A DNA stretch of 64,000 bases from Aplidium turbinatum (taxonomy: Eukaryota; Chordata; Ascidiacea; Aplousobranchia; Polyclinidae). The stretch spans positions 13,712,251-13,776,250 of the forward strand of contig OU964931.1 of the NCBI GenBank assembly GCA_918807975.1, read 5' to 3'. Every line of letters begins with the position of its first letter. Within the stretch, counting starts at the first letter, position 1. The notes beneath the pieces are model-generated. The model saw only the letters and a program-made list of their open reading frames with translations. It was not told the DNA's origin and searched no databases. Below, piece after piece: positions 11,143-26,100 of the stretch. Both the position numbers and the translations under genes were made by a program.

Positions 11143-14100
11143 ATGGACGCTGCGACAGAAACAATAAAAAAGGTTAGTTTGTGATTTATTTTTGAGCTAT
11201 AGGCTACTGTAGTTGAGCTGCACAACTAAAACACAGCACTCATTACGCCTCATTTGGTGTGTGCAATAGTTTGTGGCTACAAACAGGAAGATTTTACAAG
11301 AAACTTGTAACTGCTAATCTATGTGGGCTATTCTCTACAACCGAATATACGTCAGGGGTTCAAACCAGAAATAAGATTAAAAGTAAGCTTTCTCAGTCCA
11401 AGGATAAATGTTGTTTCTATCAACTTATCTGCAATGTCAGATCAAAGGTTTTTACTTGTAGTTTTGACAAATTGAATTTCTATTCAAGGTTTAAGGTCTT
11501 TAGGGAATATTGTCGCAAAAGAAATCCTTTTAAACTTGCGTCTGTTTTCATGCAGCAAATATTAAAGTTGTTGTAAATTTTAATTTTTCATTTTATTACA
11601 TGTAGCTTAATGTTTTATTTTGTATCTAGACATCTTCCGTCAAAGATGCCGATGGCAAATCTGGACCAACATCTCTCCTGATCTCAGTGAATGAAGGAGT
11701 CGGAACTCTTGCCGAAGCATTGGATGTGTTCAAGGTGATTTTAGCAACATGAATTTATTGAATTGGGCACTGTATCCTGCTTTCTTCAACTTAAACAGCG
11801 TATACGCCTTCTTTAACCAGAGCAATGGTATTTTCTGAAATAGGTGGACCATAAGCTACAAAGTTTTGTGTCGTTTGTTAGGGGGAGGCTGGGGTGCATT
11901 GGAACACCAAAAACATTTTTGTTTCTAGCTCTATCAGGTTTTGTCTAAACATAGCCTACTGCTGTCACGCTAGTTAATATAGGCTAAATGTAGCTTTATA
12001 TTTTAAATTATTCCACTTTCTCCAAACTTTTATACTTGCCGAGTATTTCGAGCTCAAAATTTAGTGTTCAAATGTGCCCCGTGGATTTTTTCCGGGGTCA
12101 AATGGAACACATGACTGGGTGGATTAGAACACCGATTGGGGTACAATGGAACACAAATAAAACATCACAAAAACGTGTTTATTAAAAATAAAAATTGAAG
12201 AAAAAACTCCCTTTTCAACAAAGATAAACAACAAAAAGAAATAGGCTGTGCTTTGTTATACAAACATGGTGTAGGAATAGTATCCAGCCATGCATACATT
12301 CAGTTTTAGGCTAACTCTATCTCACACACTACAACAAGAACAGTCACTTCCCAAACAATTTATCAGGATACAGCACTAGACTCACACACCTGCAGCATAT
12401 CAAAACAAAAAGCATGCGTTATTTTAAAGCATCTATTTGTTCATGAATCAAATATAGTTATTAGTCTCTAAACCCTTGACAGTCTGTTTATCCCTAAAAG
12501 GAGATCATCAGAAGGTCCTTATTCAAATAGAATCTTTCAAATATATTCTATTTGGATAAGAATCCTCCTTTTAGGGTGAAACAGGCTGTCAAGGGTTTAG
12601 AGACTAATAACTATATTTGATTTAATTCGCTCTGTTTGGCTTTTTACTTGGCATTGAGCACTTTTGTATTATAACATGTTCCAATGCAGACAAACATTTT
12701 TGTTTCAATCAACCCCAAGGCAAATTTTTCAACAAAAATGGCGATAGCTCACTTGCTTTCTAACCTGTTGAGAAAACTGTTTCACACAAGCTTGCTAGTA
12801 TCCCTACGTTCTTAGTTTCATAGGTAGGACAATAGGACAAGTTTTCCTTCGCTGAATATTCTGTAACTAAGTTTATTTTGAATAAACTGAAATTTACTTG
12901 AACTAGTCAGAAACACATTTTGATCAACTGCACCCTACCTCAGCGCATGTCAGCTACCAAAACAGAACATGTGATGAGCAACTTAGCAATAAAGCCACTG
13001 TCATGCTTGAATAGTTTTAAAAGTTAAAGAAAGAAAGGGGAGTTCGACTGTTCCATACGCCCCTGTGTTCCAATGCACCCCAGCCTCCCCCCCCCCTACA
13101 TGTAAAGTACAAGCATTTGTAGCCTAATGGTCTTTGCATAAATTGAAGGACATTTGCTTTTAATTGACAGAGGTGTAGTCTACTAACCACAAAGACATGT
13201 ATAAAGTCTCCAATCGTACTGTAATGTACGCAAACAGATGACTTGATATGGAAAACTGTTACCATATTCAAGAAATGTTGGTTTTGGTTTGGTGGCTGTG
13301 CTAACTTAACTTACTAACTAAACAGGCTACTTTACTGTATGAACAACTATTTTGGAACGTTTGGAATCAGTCAAACTTTTGCCCATTTTTCCATTCATTG
13401 ACGTGCTGTGCTGGTACCGTAGCCTACATCGCTTATTGTAGCTGGTGCTGTCTTTTTCGCTTCGTACACGTCAATGAAAAAAAAATGAAATGCTATGGTA
13501 AGAATGTAGATATTTCATTTTTGTATAATTCAGCAACACGGAATCAGCTTGGGTTCCATAGAGTCCCGAGTTTCTCAAAGCAAGAAAGATTGCTACGAGT
13601 TTGTCATTTCATGCAAGAACGTCAATGAACACCTCAACACAGTCGTAAACCAACTCAAGGAGAAAATGGGATCAGATGTATTAATTTTGTCCAATGATAA
13701 ATCTCAAGCTGGAGCAAGTGAGAAATTCTTCTCATAATCTCCTAATTTAATTGAAAAAAAAATGTTTTAGCTTGTGAGAACTATTATTTTTAGTCTTTTC
13801 CACTAATGTTCATTCTTTATCGCGATCTGATATTAAAATAAAGAAACATGTTAAATGATACACAAGATACGGACATGATTATTTTCTTTAAAAACTTCCA
13901 TAAAATTTTTTAGACAAGATGCAATTAATTTAATATATAAACTAACTCTTCAAGGCATATTCAAACTTTGATTTTGTGAAATCTTATATCATAACCTGCA
14001 ATGCAATGCAATGTAAGAAGAATTTTATCACAACAAACTTCTCTGGTTAACACCCATAGCTAGCTGGCCACAAATTAAGTTTCATCGGCATAATTTGGTA

Positions 14101-17100
14101 ATCGACATATCGTAATCCACTATTTTCAATTAAAAGACAAATTTTATTTGCAGTCCCATGGTTTCCACAAAGAATCGAGGACTTAGATCAGTTTGCGAAC
14201 AAGATATTGTCATATGGGTCAGACTTAAGTCCCGATCACCCGGTAAAAGTTTGTTCTTGCCGTTTTTGAAACTTTGGTTTATAGGCCCAACGGCCAAATA
14301 GGTTATACCTGGTTCAGGATTTCGTCTATTACAGACAAATCATTGATAGGTGGCATAGATAGCATATTGGTTTATCTTCTATGTTATCTCGTACTGACAG
14401 CTTGTCTTTGGCTTAGCACTGACGGTACTTATTTTAGTTTACATACTAGCATTGCAAATTAGACCAATTTTTATTTTAAGTCAAATGCCAGTCGTTCAAT
14501 TTCAAATTTTTGCGGTTTTGAGGAATAATTTTCTTTTAATTTTTCACCAGGACTTCACACTAAGCAAAATGTAATGTGTTTTTTTTGTTGTTGTTGTTGT
14601 CAGTAACAAATTTTGGAAGTTTTTGATTTAAATTAGGATATGGTTAAGATAAGAGTCTTTCTTTTCTATCTAAAATTGGAATTGTGAAAAAAAAAACAGA
14701 ATTCTATTGGTGCAAGGTTGCAGTCCTGTTATATTTTGATGCTTCGTAACTCAATGTTGATAACTTATGTTCTATTTCAGGGATTTGCGGATGAAGTTTA
14801 CAGAAAGAGAAGAAAGCAGTTTGCAGACATCGCTTTCAATTACAAGCAGTAAGAAAGCTTATAAATAAAACTAGATATAAAAAAATGATTTATAGCCCAC
14901 TGGTTCTTAACTGTCGGTTTGCGGCAACTTTGGTGTCGGTCCGCCAAAAAGTTGACTTCATTTGTTCAGTTTGCTCGATGAAGGCATTTGGTCAGTGGTC
15001 ACGTGCCCACCAAAAATCGAGAAAAAAAACATGTAATTTCTTTCCGTTTTTACATTTTTTTGCTCGCTCTGCTCACTCAATCACGTTTTATTGACCTAAT
15101 AAACAGCAAGGAATCGCGTGTTTTCAGGAGTGCCCCACTGTAGATAAAAATGTGTAAATTTTGTGCTTCTCAAAAACTGAAAAAAAAATTCAAAGCAAAA
15201 CACATTGCTTACCTAAGTAGTCAACAATTCAATTAACCTAGTGTTTATTGAAGTATGAAATAAAATGAACCATGTGTAGGCGTGTCTATTTTATTTTTAT
15301 GCAAGGTGGGGACTCTGCGAACGGATATTCGAAATTTCCATGAAAAGCTATAGCCTACAAGACTAAACAAACCTTCGTCAAAGATGTGCTATTAAAATCA
15401 TGTGGCCATAAAAAAATTGATTTGGAACTTAACTCTCGCCCAATTTTTTTCTGGATTCACTTTTGCGTATAAATCACCACTTGAATTTCAATCTCAAAAC
15501 TATTTTATAAAGCAACTTTGAAATACAGTAATTTTGGTTCCAGCACACACCAAGATACTTGAGTAGGCTGTAGCCTGCTAAATATTGGACCATGGTTTTG
15601 CGTAGGCCTAAGCTTTTTTTTTAATTTCTTAGCGCACCACTATTAAAATAATCGTGCCTTCGATACTCTGATCGATTCAATACTCCAATACTGAAAGAAT
15701 GTTATACTTTTACCGGTCCGGCAGTGTTAAAAATTAGGAGCCACTGATATAACCTGCTTCGGTGGTAACTTGAACCCTCAATCAAAATTTACTTAAACAA
15801 TATCAAAAAATCTTGTTACTATAGCTACTGCATGTACATGAAAAGATAAAAAGATGTTTTTTTTTACCGAGATCTGTAGTGAAAGTGATGAAATAGACAT
15901 TGCTGTCTTTTAAATTCTGCTCCGGATTTTCGACGTTATTGAGAATGAAACGTTACAAAAAGACCTTTTATTTAGGATCCAACCAAACGATTAAACATAG
16001 CAATTAGCCAGTGCCGGATTTAGATAAAAAGAGGCTTTAGAATCTAGGCTATTTCCTTTTTGAGGCCTCCAACCTCCACTCTAACAGCCATAAAAACCAG
16101 TATTTTAAACACAGGAGCGTTGACAGAGGTCTAGGTGGTACTTTTGGACCCGGGCCCGAAATATTTAAGGGGCCCGGATTTAAAAGATTTCCCGCGACTT
16201 CAAACATTATCAATATCTTAATATAATCAGATCTAAAGGAATTGCCACCAGAGGTTAAAACAGCCACTGCAGCTGTCATATAGTAAAGTACCGGGCCCCC
16301 TTCCGGGTAAAGTGATTTCGCTAACCACGAATTTTTTTTTTCAAAAACAGGAAATATTTTTTTTCAACCACTCTTTAATTCTGAATATATAGATTTTTTG
16401 GTGGTAATCACTTCTAGCTACTTGCGTCTACTTTACAAAGAATTAATTTCAGCCGAAGACTCCGACAACTTTAAACATAGGCCTACCGACGAAGATCGTG
16501 ATTGAGAGCAAGGATTTCGCGGTTTACGGAGAAATCTCAAATGCGTAATTGCGCAGTTGGGGAAATTCGTGGATACAACAAATCTTTGAGAATATAATTA
16601 AATGGTATTCCTCTTAGTTTTCTACTTTGAACGGCATGTGTCATCCTCATTTCAACAGAGTACATCAATAAAACTTTGCACACAACCTTTATATTCATAG
16701 CATTGTCCATGAAGGGGGCCCGAAAATAAATTGGTTCTGGGCCCAAGAAATCCTGTCAACGGCTCTGTTCAAACAACCACCAATACCATAGTGAATTATT
16801 CGTAGGCCTAATGGAGAAATATGGACGCAAGTGTTGAAATTGACCGTTTGAAAATAACCGAAGTTTGTAGGCTAATTTAATTGTAGACATTTTCTGAAAT
16901 ACTAATGTAAAATAGGAGATGTTAGTCAAACAAAATAATTGTAGCCTACTTTATTGTCAATGTTATTTTCTTTAAGGAAATGTTAAACCTACGCACATTA
17001 TTTTGCCTGTATGAGAAATGCAAATAAGATAATTAGCCAGGCGCGGATTTATGGGGGGGGGCCCAGGGGGCCCGGGCCCCCCCCGAAATGTTGCGAGGAA

Positions 17101-20100
17101 TTATTGTTGAAATTCTATGTATCCGCATCAAATCGTTTGATATGCGTCTACACAACTGATATTAGTCCCACGGCAGACTTAACTTATCTGGGAGGGGGGG
17201 GGGTAATTTTTTGTTATTATTATGGTTAAAATCATCCATCGATCAGACTCCTTTATTCCGTTATACAACTGTAAATGCATTTTAATAGCAACATTTGTTG
17301 GAGCTGACTCAGCTGAAACCAATGCTGAACCAAATGACGTCAGTTGAAACAATCTGAAACCTTGAATGGCTGTTTTATAGTTTTTAGCCTTCATTATAAT
17401 TTCAATCAATTGCCGTCTATGCTTGCAAACATACAAACATCCAATTGGTCATGGACATTGCATACAGGGTTTTAAACCAGATTTCAAGTTTACTTTGCAT
17501 GCTTAGCAATTTTTATTCAAGCAAAATGTATTTTTCAAACATTCACAATTGATGAAATGGCTGTTTCTTTTAATGTATATTTTATTTTATGGCATATCGT
17601 ATATGTCGTAGTATAGTGGCGTAGCCAAGGAGAGGGGGGGTTACAACCCCCTCCCCCTTTGGCACGCGTGTGACATCACGATATTGAGAATAATGCTTTC
17701 AGTCTCTGTTTCTCTAAAATAAAGTTTTCCTAATTTTAAACGAAACTGCATTAAAAGAGCGAGTTTTGCCAATACCAAACATTTAAATATCTCAGCCAGG
17801 AATTAGCAACAAGAAAACATAGAGACTTAGGTTTATTACCGAAAAATCCGAAGAAAACATGATCTTATCACCATTTTACAGGAATATTTATACCCACATT
17901 TTTGTTGAAAATGCTCCCAGAATGCACCAAATGCAAAGCAATTTTTCAAAATTTTCTGGGGGCTGCCCCCCAGACCCCCGCCGCTGGGTGTCGCATTTGG
18001 CGAAGACGCCGACGGGCTTCGCCCGCCGGCCGTAAAAACCCCCCCTTTCAAAATTCCTGGCTACGCTACTGTCGTAGTATCATTGTTAATATCTGTTTTA
18101 TCTTTTTCTTTCTGTTTAATTGATTTTCAAATTTTCTGGCCCCCCCCGAAAAAAACTCCTAGATCCGCGCCTGTAATTAGCTTATAGCCTACATGTACTT
18201 AACAACAATAGTGATGAAATAAGATATGCAAAAAGAACTAGGAGACCGAAAGATGATGGCCATATAATATTGAAGAAAAGATTGACATCACCTGGATGAA
18301 AACAACAGGACAAAATAGTGTGGAAACGTGTGTGGAGACCATTTGCCAGCAGTGGCATGACTGACTGGTGATGATGATGAATGCATGGATCCAATCGTAT
18401 ATGTTCTCACTAAATAGTCTGGTTTAAACACACAAGAAATGAATTATTATCATCAAAAGCACTTCAATTGATTAAAAAAAAATTTTCTAGCCTTCCTTGT
18501 AGCATGTGTTTTTGCCTCAGTTTGTCACTGTTGATAGACAAAATGTGCAGATAACCTGTATTGAGACATTGTGAACTCCACAAGACTTCAAAGTTTCACC
18601 TCCGACACTAGCCCCCACGCAACTAGAATGCTTTTGCCAAGAAAGGCCCTTTGGTGGAGCTCAATCGTCTGCACACTGGCGTCAAGTTGTTTTGCTCCAA
18701 TGTGCACAAATGGCGGATGGTACCATCCGTAATCTGTGAGTGTGCAAGGAGGAAGATGTCCCAGACTAAACCATCTGCAATTGTGCTGTCTATCATGCGC
18801 CACATGGTGTGCGTGTTCTGCGTTAACTGGGTGACCAATCAATCCAATGCCTGCTCGACACGTATCCAAACATCCTGACTGAGTCACCGCCACTGCTCAA
18901 AGGTGATAAACGACAGAGCCCCTTGGAGTGGCAAAGGAAACGAACCTTGAAACGAAGAAGTAGATCTTAATTCATTTTTAATTTCTTTAATCCTTTATCT
19001 TGAAAATGACCACTTTTCTGAGCAGCTGGTAAACATCAAGCTAAGAAATAGCCGAATGTTTGATTCTACATTTGGGAAGGCCATTTATATAGTTTTCCTT
19101 GCATGTAATTTGATAATGGTCCGTAGCCTATGCGACGAAACGTGCTCTTCTTTACACAAGGCCTACAGCAAGACAGTATATTCTCACTGACTAAAGAAAA
19201 GCCGGAGAAGAGTTACAATCATTATTGCGTCATAATTTCAAAATCAACTATTAGGCCTATTTTTCTGAAGAGTATACTGTAGTAATGGGTGATAGACGAG
19301 CAATCATTCATTTCCTTGCTAACTAATTCAATGACCGCTTTCAGGATTTCGTCGCAATTGAAAGAACTTATAGCTAATTCACTTCTTTCTGCGTCAACCC
19401 TGATGAGGCTCCGGCTCACCTGCTGCTACTGAGCTTTATTGCGTCGTCGAGTGCCGAAGTTGACAGCAACATCTTTCCCTTGTGCATTTTTAATAGCAAC
19501 TGAATAAAAAAAAATTCCAGCATCACGAACGTTTTGTAAAGAAGTGTTGAGCATGTTCGGCTCAACATGTTTGTGTGTGCAGACGTTCTCGGTTATGAAC
19601 TTAACCAAGAACTACTTAAGATCAAAACTGAGCGACTCTCGCATTAGGCTTGTCTACCGCTAACATCGAACCAAATTTGATCTGGGTATTGAAGTCAAGA
19701 CTTCAGTGTTATCCTTTACATTAACACAGCTGTATTTTACAAAATTTTGAATGTTTCAATGTATAATGGAAAAGCTGATAATTTATATAGCCAGTGGCGC
19801 GGGAACTATTTTTCTCTAGGGGGGGCTGAAGCTGTCGTAGTGTTATCAGCTTCTGGGGGGCTTCGCCCCCCAGACCCCCCCTTGTGTGCGAGTACATTTA
19901 TAAAACTGGTAGTGGCCATCCTGGCGCCTTCTGTATAAGATAAACGACGCCAAAACACACACATTAAAATCGAACAAATTAAAAAGTTATATGAAATCGA
20001 CATTTTGTGGAAATGAGCTCTCACACGCTTCCGAAGATTGATTTTCGCTCAGATGTCGTTTTGTCTATGAACTGTGTCATTAGTTCTTTGACATCGACAG

Positions 20101-23100
20101 TGTCCAAAATGTTTTGGTGAACATGCATTAACGCAAGATGAGTAGCCTACCGTGAGTCTTTTTTGTGTCATTGAGCTTCTCAACCACGTTTTCAGGCGTC
20201 TTAGAGCAGAAAAAGAACGTTGTGATGATGCAGCTGAAACCAAGAGGTAAAGGCAGAGAAAGAATTTTTGCGTTTCTTTGAAAAGATCTAGTGTTTGAGG
20301 GTTTAGTTGCGATAATAGCTCAGCAACCTTTCGAACGGTGTTTGCGGTTTCTTCACTTACAACATCGCTGAGCAAAGTAAGTTCCGTTTTTAGGCGATGG
20401 CATCGGGTAAGCTGATCTCAGTATCAGATCTTTCCTCACCGTTTACACAGCTCAAAAGGGCCTTTTCTCTGTTGGCTGCTGTAAGCAGATCCGCCTGGCC
20501 GAATCTTCGATCAAGCTCAGCTTGAACCAAATCAAGGGCTTCGATGTATTGCCGTTTCCAAGCTCCTTCTCCCGCAGACGACAAACTATCCGATTCCTCT
20601 GTGTTTGAAATCTTGCTGGAGTTTTGCTCACTCGGGGATCTTTTGGCGTCTTTAGGTTATTAGCAGACGCAAAGACGTTCGCTGCTTCCATAAGCTTGGA
20701 AACGAATTCATCTTTTCTGAGATTTCTGATCCGTTCGCGGAGAATGGTCATTGATTCCAAAGCTGAAGAAGCAAAGATCTTGTTTTGGAGCTGTCTTGCG
20801 ATGGCTTCTGCAGGCTGAAAAACTTCACCGCTGCAGGTAATCGCAAAATAAAGCTGCATAGTGCGTGCCTATTTTACCAAGCCGAATATGTTTGCATGTG
20901 CGTCTCCTCTCATTGCACTATCTTCTGTCATGTTAGTCAGACATGACAAAGCAATATCATAAATTATTGTAATGTTCAGAAGTAGCCTACAGCATGAAAT
21001 GTAAATATTGCAGAATGATGTCTAATAAACGATGGACCGCCGTGTTAGTAGGGAGGGTGGCTAGTACCGCTACTGCGAGGTAGCCTATATAGCTCCCTAT
21101 AATTGACGACTCTTTATTGCAAGTGATGAGCGCGACCACACGTGACAAGAACTCGATTCATCGTAGCAATATTATTGTTCAAAAAAATTTCTGAAAATAT
21201 GATTTAGGCCCACCTTAAATTGTCAGAATTTTCTAGGGGGGGCTGAAGCAATTATTGAAAATTCCAGGGGGGGCTGAGTTTGTTCTAGGGGGGGCTGCAG
21301 CCCCTTGAGCACCCCTACTTCCCGCGCCCTTGTATATAGCCTAACTTTTTACATCCCCTGATATGTATTGCTTATATACGTATTGCTTTGTATCAAAATG
21401 ATATAAAATAAATACAATATTACTATGTAATGCATCATTCTTTGAGCAAAACAAGATCATCAGAGATTGTTGGCCGCGGGCACTTTTGCATTATCAAATG
21501 TTTGGCCGCCTAGAGATAAGTTTGGACACCCCTGGTTTATAGTTTTGTCTCGTGTAGGCCACAGCTCGCGAGACTAGAAGTCTGCATAAATACCAGTTCG
21601 TTAAAATGTAACTTTTAAGCTGTGTTGTAGCCTATTTCCATTCCGTAAAAATAAACACACCAGAAATATCTGCATTTTAACTAGTTGCAAGAAAATTTCA
21701 TGTTTTTACCAGGTGAAAGCTTCTACAAATATAAGCAGAGATACTCCAAAACGATACTCCAACTCAAAAAGAGATTCTATTTGAATAAGACCTTCTGATG
21801 ATCCGTTAGGTGAAACAATTTGTAAAGGCTTCAGATAGTAATAACTATATTTGATTTAATATAAGCAGAGATGTACGTATACGCCGTAAATTCTACGCCG
21901 CATAGCCTACTTGCGGCGTAGACTTTTTGTTTGCGCTAACGCTTGCGGCCACATTTTTTTGGATAGTTTGCGCTTGAGGCTACGCCGTAAGGGGTGTAGT
22001 AAAGGGGGTGAAGGGGTAAGTAAAGTGTAGAGGGGGTGTGGGGCTTGCCCCCAGAAAATTTCCATAAATATGATCTTGTATTTGGTCATTTTTAGGAGCA
22101 ATACTTTTATTTTATCAAAATGCACACTTTGAATGTAACCAAATTCATCAAATTAAAATTGGATTGGGGTAGAAGGTTTGTTTGAAAGTTAAGTTACCCT
22201 ACCATTTCAAAAAAATTTTATTCACAACTACAAAAGAATTTCAATAATTTATTTCTTGAAAGTCTGTATAGCCTAGTGCAGGGGTTCTTAACCGGGGGTA
22301 AATTTACCCCCTGGGGGTAAATTTCACCTACCGAGGGGGTAAATTTATTGAATCATAAATTAAAGCAAACATCATTTTTTCAGTAATTAAAAAACTGGTA
22401 GTGTTGCACTCGATTCTGATTCAAATGTATGCTTAATGTAAGTTTTCGTCTTTTTCTTTTATCACCACGCAAGTCGACTACCAGTTTCATTTCAGCAGCG
22501 ACATGCTACATTTTCACTGTACACAACCTAATTAGGACTTCGACCACAAAGTAGATTGCAACTTCTTTTATTTGCATTTCTTTGCATGGTTGATTGGACA
22601 CGATGACATCACAAAGGGCCACCAAAACGGTGGGGGTAAATTTTACTTTTTTCATTTGTCAAGGGGTAAACGAGACAAAAAAGGTTAAGAACCCCTGGCC
22701 TAGTGTGTTCAGGGGCGTTGACAGGGGGGTCTAGGTGGTACTTTTGGACCCGGGCCCGGAATATTTGAGGGGCCCGGATTTTAAAAATTCCCCGTGACTT
22801 CAAACATAATCAAGATCTTAATATAATCAGATCTGAAGGAATTGCCATCAGAGGTTAAAACTGCTATTTTAGCCGTCAGATGGTAAAGTACTGGGCCCCC
22901 TTCTGGGTACTGGGCCCACCATCTCAGGGGGCCTACTAGTAATAGACTTTTGCGTGTCAGTGACAACATGTTTTTTAGCTGCTAAAGTTTACTGTGTGTA
23001 CTTCCATTGAGAAGATAATTTAGGTCCGGTACCAATGAGATGCTGGGCCTGGGCCCTTATATCAAAATATCTCTAAAATCACCACATTATCTTGGTCGTT

Positions 23101-26100
23101 ATTTTGTGATAGAATTTCAGGGGGCCCACAGGTAATTGACTTTTGCGTTTCAGTAACAATCTGTTTTTTAGTTGTTAAAGTTTACTGCGTGTAGCCTACT
23201 TGTTCATTGACAAGATAATTTAGGCCCGGTACCGGTACCAATGAGATGCTGGGCCCTTATACCAAAACATCTCTAAAAACCACATTATCTTAAGTTAAAA
23301 TGTGACAACATTAGTAAAATTACCTGCATTTGAAATAAAACAGGTTGGTTGCAATTGAATACTTGAAATCAAGACAGGCCCAATTCCTACAAAGGTGTGT
23401 TTAAGATAAATGTGTTTTAATTATTTTGGTTGTTTATTTTTTCGTATTTTGTGGTAAAACTTTGGAATTGGCAACTGTTGAACTGAAACCGCTTTATACA
23501 CTGGTAGTGGTAGGGTCACCATACTTTGTGTACTACTGTTATAGGTTAAACCACGAAGTAGACAGCTCATTTTAAAATGATTGTCATAAATGGGCAAATT
23601 ATATAAGACATTTGCATAACTTAATTGCAATGCCTTGTCTAAATTTTGCAAAAGCATAGATTGAAACCTTTCTTTAGCATAAGGTGAAAGCGTTCATGTT
23701 TTGTAGGTTAGCTTCTTGTTTGCATAAACTTTAAGAGTTAGGTACGATTGATTTTGAAGTCTGCCAATAAGTAAACAAGACACATGAAATACTTTTTGTA
23801 ATACTGGACTAGCTTAAAGTATGGTTGGTCTATTGATATCCCATTTAACAATAAAATATTTTTTCTACATCTACCGGTATAACTTGCAAGGTAAAAGTAT
23901 TTTTTGAAGTGTCAGAAGCTGCATTAAGGCTGTTGCACTTTTAGCTTAACGTTTTGGTTTTACAGGGTGTTTTGTTTTCTTAAGCTTTACTTCAAAGTGA
24001 ATGTTACTGGTTTACAACCGGTAATCTCGTTCTAGAATGGTGTAACCTTGCTATGTACCAAGATTTCATTCAGCATTTCATAAAGAAGATGTCTTGTTTG
24101 AACTACCGACATTCTTGCTTTGAACATTTCAGATAAACAAAATTCTTTGAAATGGCTGAACATGGAGGTTTGTCAGAACCTAGCAAACTTTGCTTTGCCG
24201 TTATTGCAATTGGAATACATTCGTTTACTATGATTAGCAATGGTGCAGACGTGCTGTAAAAGTTTTGCAGATGTTCCAAACAAGGGAATGTTTTTCTCCA
24301 AGGTCTTTGCATAGTTTTTTTTTTTTCAAAAGTTATGTTGAGCCAAATGTTAAACCTTGAATGTACCAGAAACCATGAAGCATTTAATGCCATCTCTACC
24401 CATGTCTTTAATTGCTGTGGTAAGAACCAGATAAAGTGATCAGCAGGCCACAAGCTTAAGAACGACCACCAAAAGTAAGACAAACAATTCAAAAACTGAC
24501 CTCAAAGTCAAAGGTCAGCAAGTAATAAGCGAACATTGAGTAGTGTAATAGGTATATAATCAATTAACCTGCCTTTAACTGTAGGCCATAAAAATGTTTG
24601 TCTTATTTGTAGCCTATTCCATTTGTGCAGTCATATTTTGTTTATTGCTAAAAAATTGTGAACAGTAAACAAAATAGCATTTCTCATAGATTAATTAGCA
24701 TTTCATTTTTAGCATTTACAATCCCGCAATTATAAATATCCCTGACTTTACAAAGGTAGCTATCAGCAAGTGTAACCAGCATATTACATTTAGATACCAG
24801 TATAATAAATATTTTATGACAGTTGCCAGTATTTTGTTTGTGATTTCAAATCGTTGCTGCTTTATGTTTCATTTCTTTCATTCCAAGCAAAGATGAAGCT
24901 ATAACTTGATAGACCTGTGTTTACTATTAGTTATATTTCTGCTGTGTTCTGTACACTGCTGGGTTGATGATTGTTTATGAAGTTATAAAAGTTTAACTAG
25001 GTAGTAGTTAGCCGGTATTGTGCATAAGCATTATAACATTTCATTAAGCACCAGTAACCTATGAAGGCTTTCTGAGTACTGCAAAGTTGTCAGTGAGTGA
25101 TGAAGCTGTTAGACCTTACCTAGAAACCTATTAACTAGTGTTACACTGTAAATATTGCTCCGTTTTGTTAAAGATCATAGTAATTTTCTTATGTATGCTG
25201 TGATTCCTGTGAAGTAGTTGCAACATGTGATGAAGTTATTAAACTTCATCTACATAAGTCAGCACTTATGCACCATTTCAATAACAACTGTTTTTAGCAT
25301 GACCAATGGTGTTTGCATATGAAAAAATAATTACATGTAGAAAAGTTAATTCAACAGTTAGATTACAGCAACTGCTGCTCATAATAATTGTGCTTCTTAA
25401 ATTCAACAACCACAATGTTCCAAAAATAAAGCAATTAATAAAAAAAATGTTTTAGTGAAATATAGCATGATTAACAACAGGTTTCTAATAATAGTGTATC
25501 TTGTGTGAGTAGGCCTAGTTAATAAACCATGTACGCCATTCTGTGCTGTTATGGATTAACACTGTTCTGTTGTGAATTGAAAGTATATCACTAGATTGGT
25601 AAACTATTGTTTTTATCGTACTTAAGTTCCTGATTATGCACATTTGAGTACACTTGAGTTTTCATGTTAGCATTTTGATTGGGTACTTGTTAGCTTTTTG
25701 AAAGTATTGTATAGGTGAGTGGTTTAATCAATCAATCACTGGTTTATTTTTTTTTACAAAATATCACATCAAATGCACTGGTACATTACATAAAAGTGAG
25801 ATAGGAAAGAAGCGAAAGACCTTATGAGGTCACCAAGTCAGCCTCCACCTCGGCGATCCTATAAGGCAAAACATAATTACCACTTGGTGAAAGTGTTAAA
25901 ATGTTGTTTGTTAAAGCATTTGTGAATTCACTTTTTTTTGCACTTCTAAACTGTTTTGCTATGTTATGGCTATACATTTAAAAATAATAGGTTAGTGAAA
26001 TTTCAAATGCCAATTGTAATTTTTGGAAAAAATTGCTTCTAAATGTAGGTAACCAATTTAAAATTCTCATAATTTTGTCAAGTCTTGTCCGATGTAAAAA

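Noticed and set aside
18588-18893. 101-codon - strand frame with many His and Cys
   Set aside because: The + strand carries recognisable LINE motifs (LNRL.TG, HKW, CEC); the - strand frame is its shadow.
14895-21536. A 6.6-kb hAT element between a CACTGGTTCTTAAC end and the ACACCCCTG end, both next to a TTTATAG word
   Set aside because: The two termini are not inverted copies of each other, and several complete elements with their own duplications lie between; the shared flank is probably chance.
24103-24492. 129-codon - strand frame inside the 4.35-kb hAT copy, considered as a transposase
   Set aside because: No DDE, zinc-finger or dimerisation motif recognised on either strand; it lies within non-coding element B sequence.
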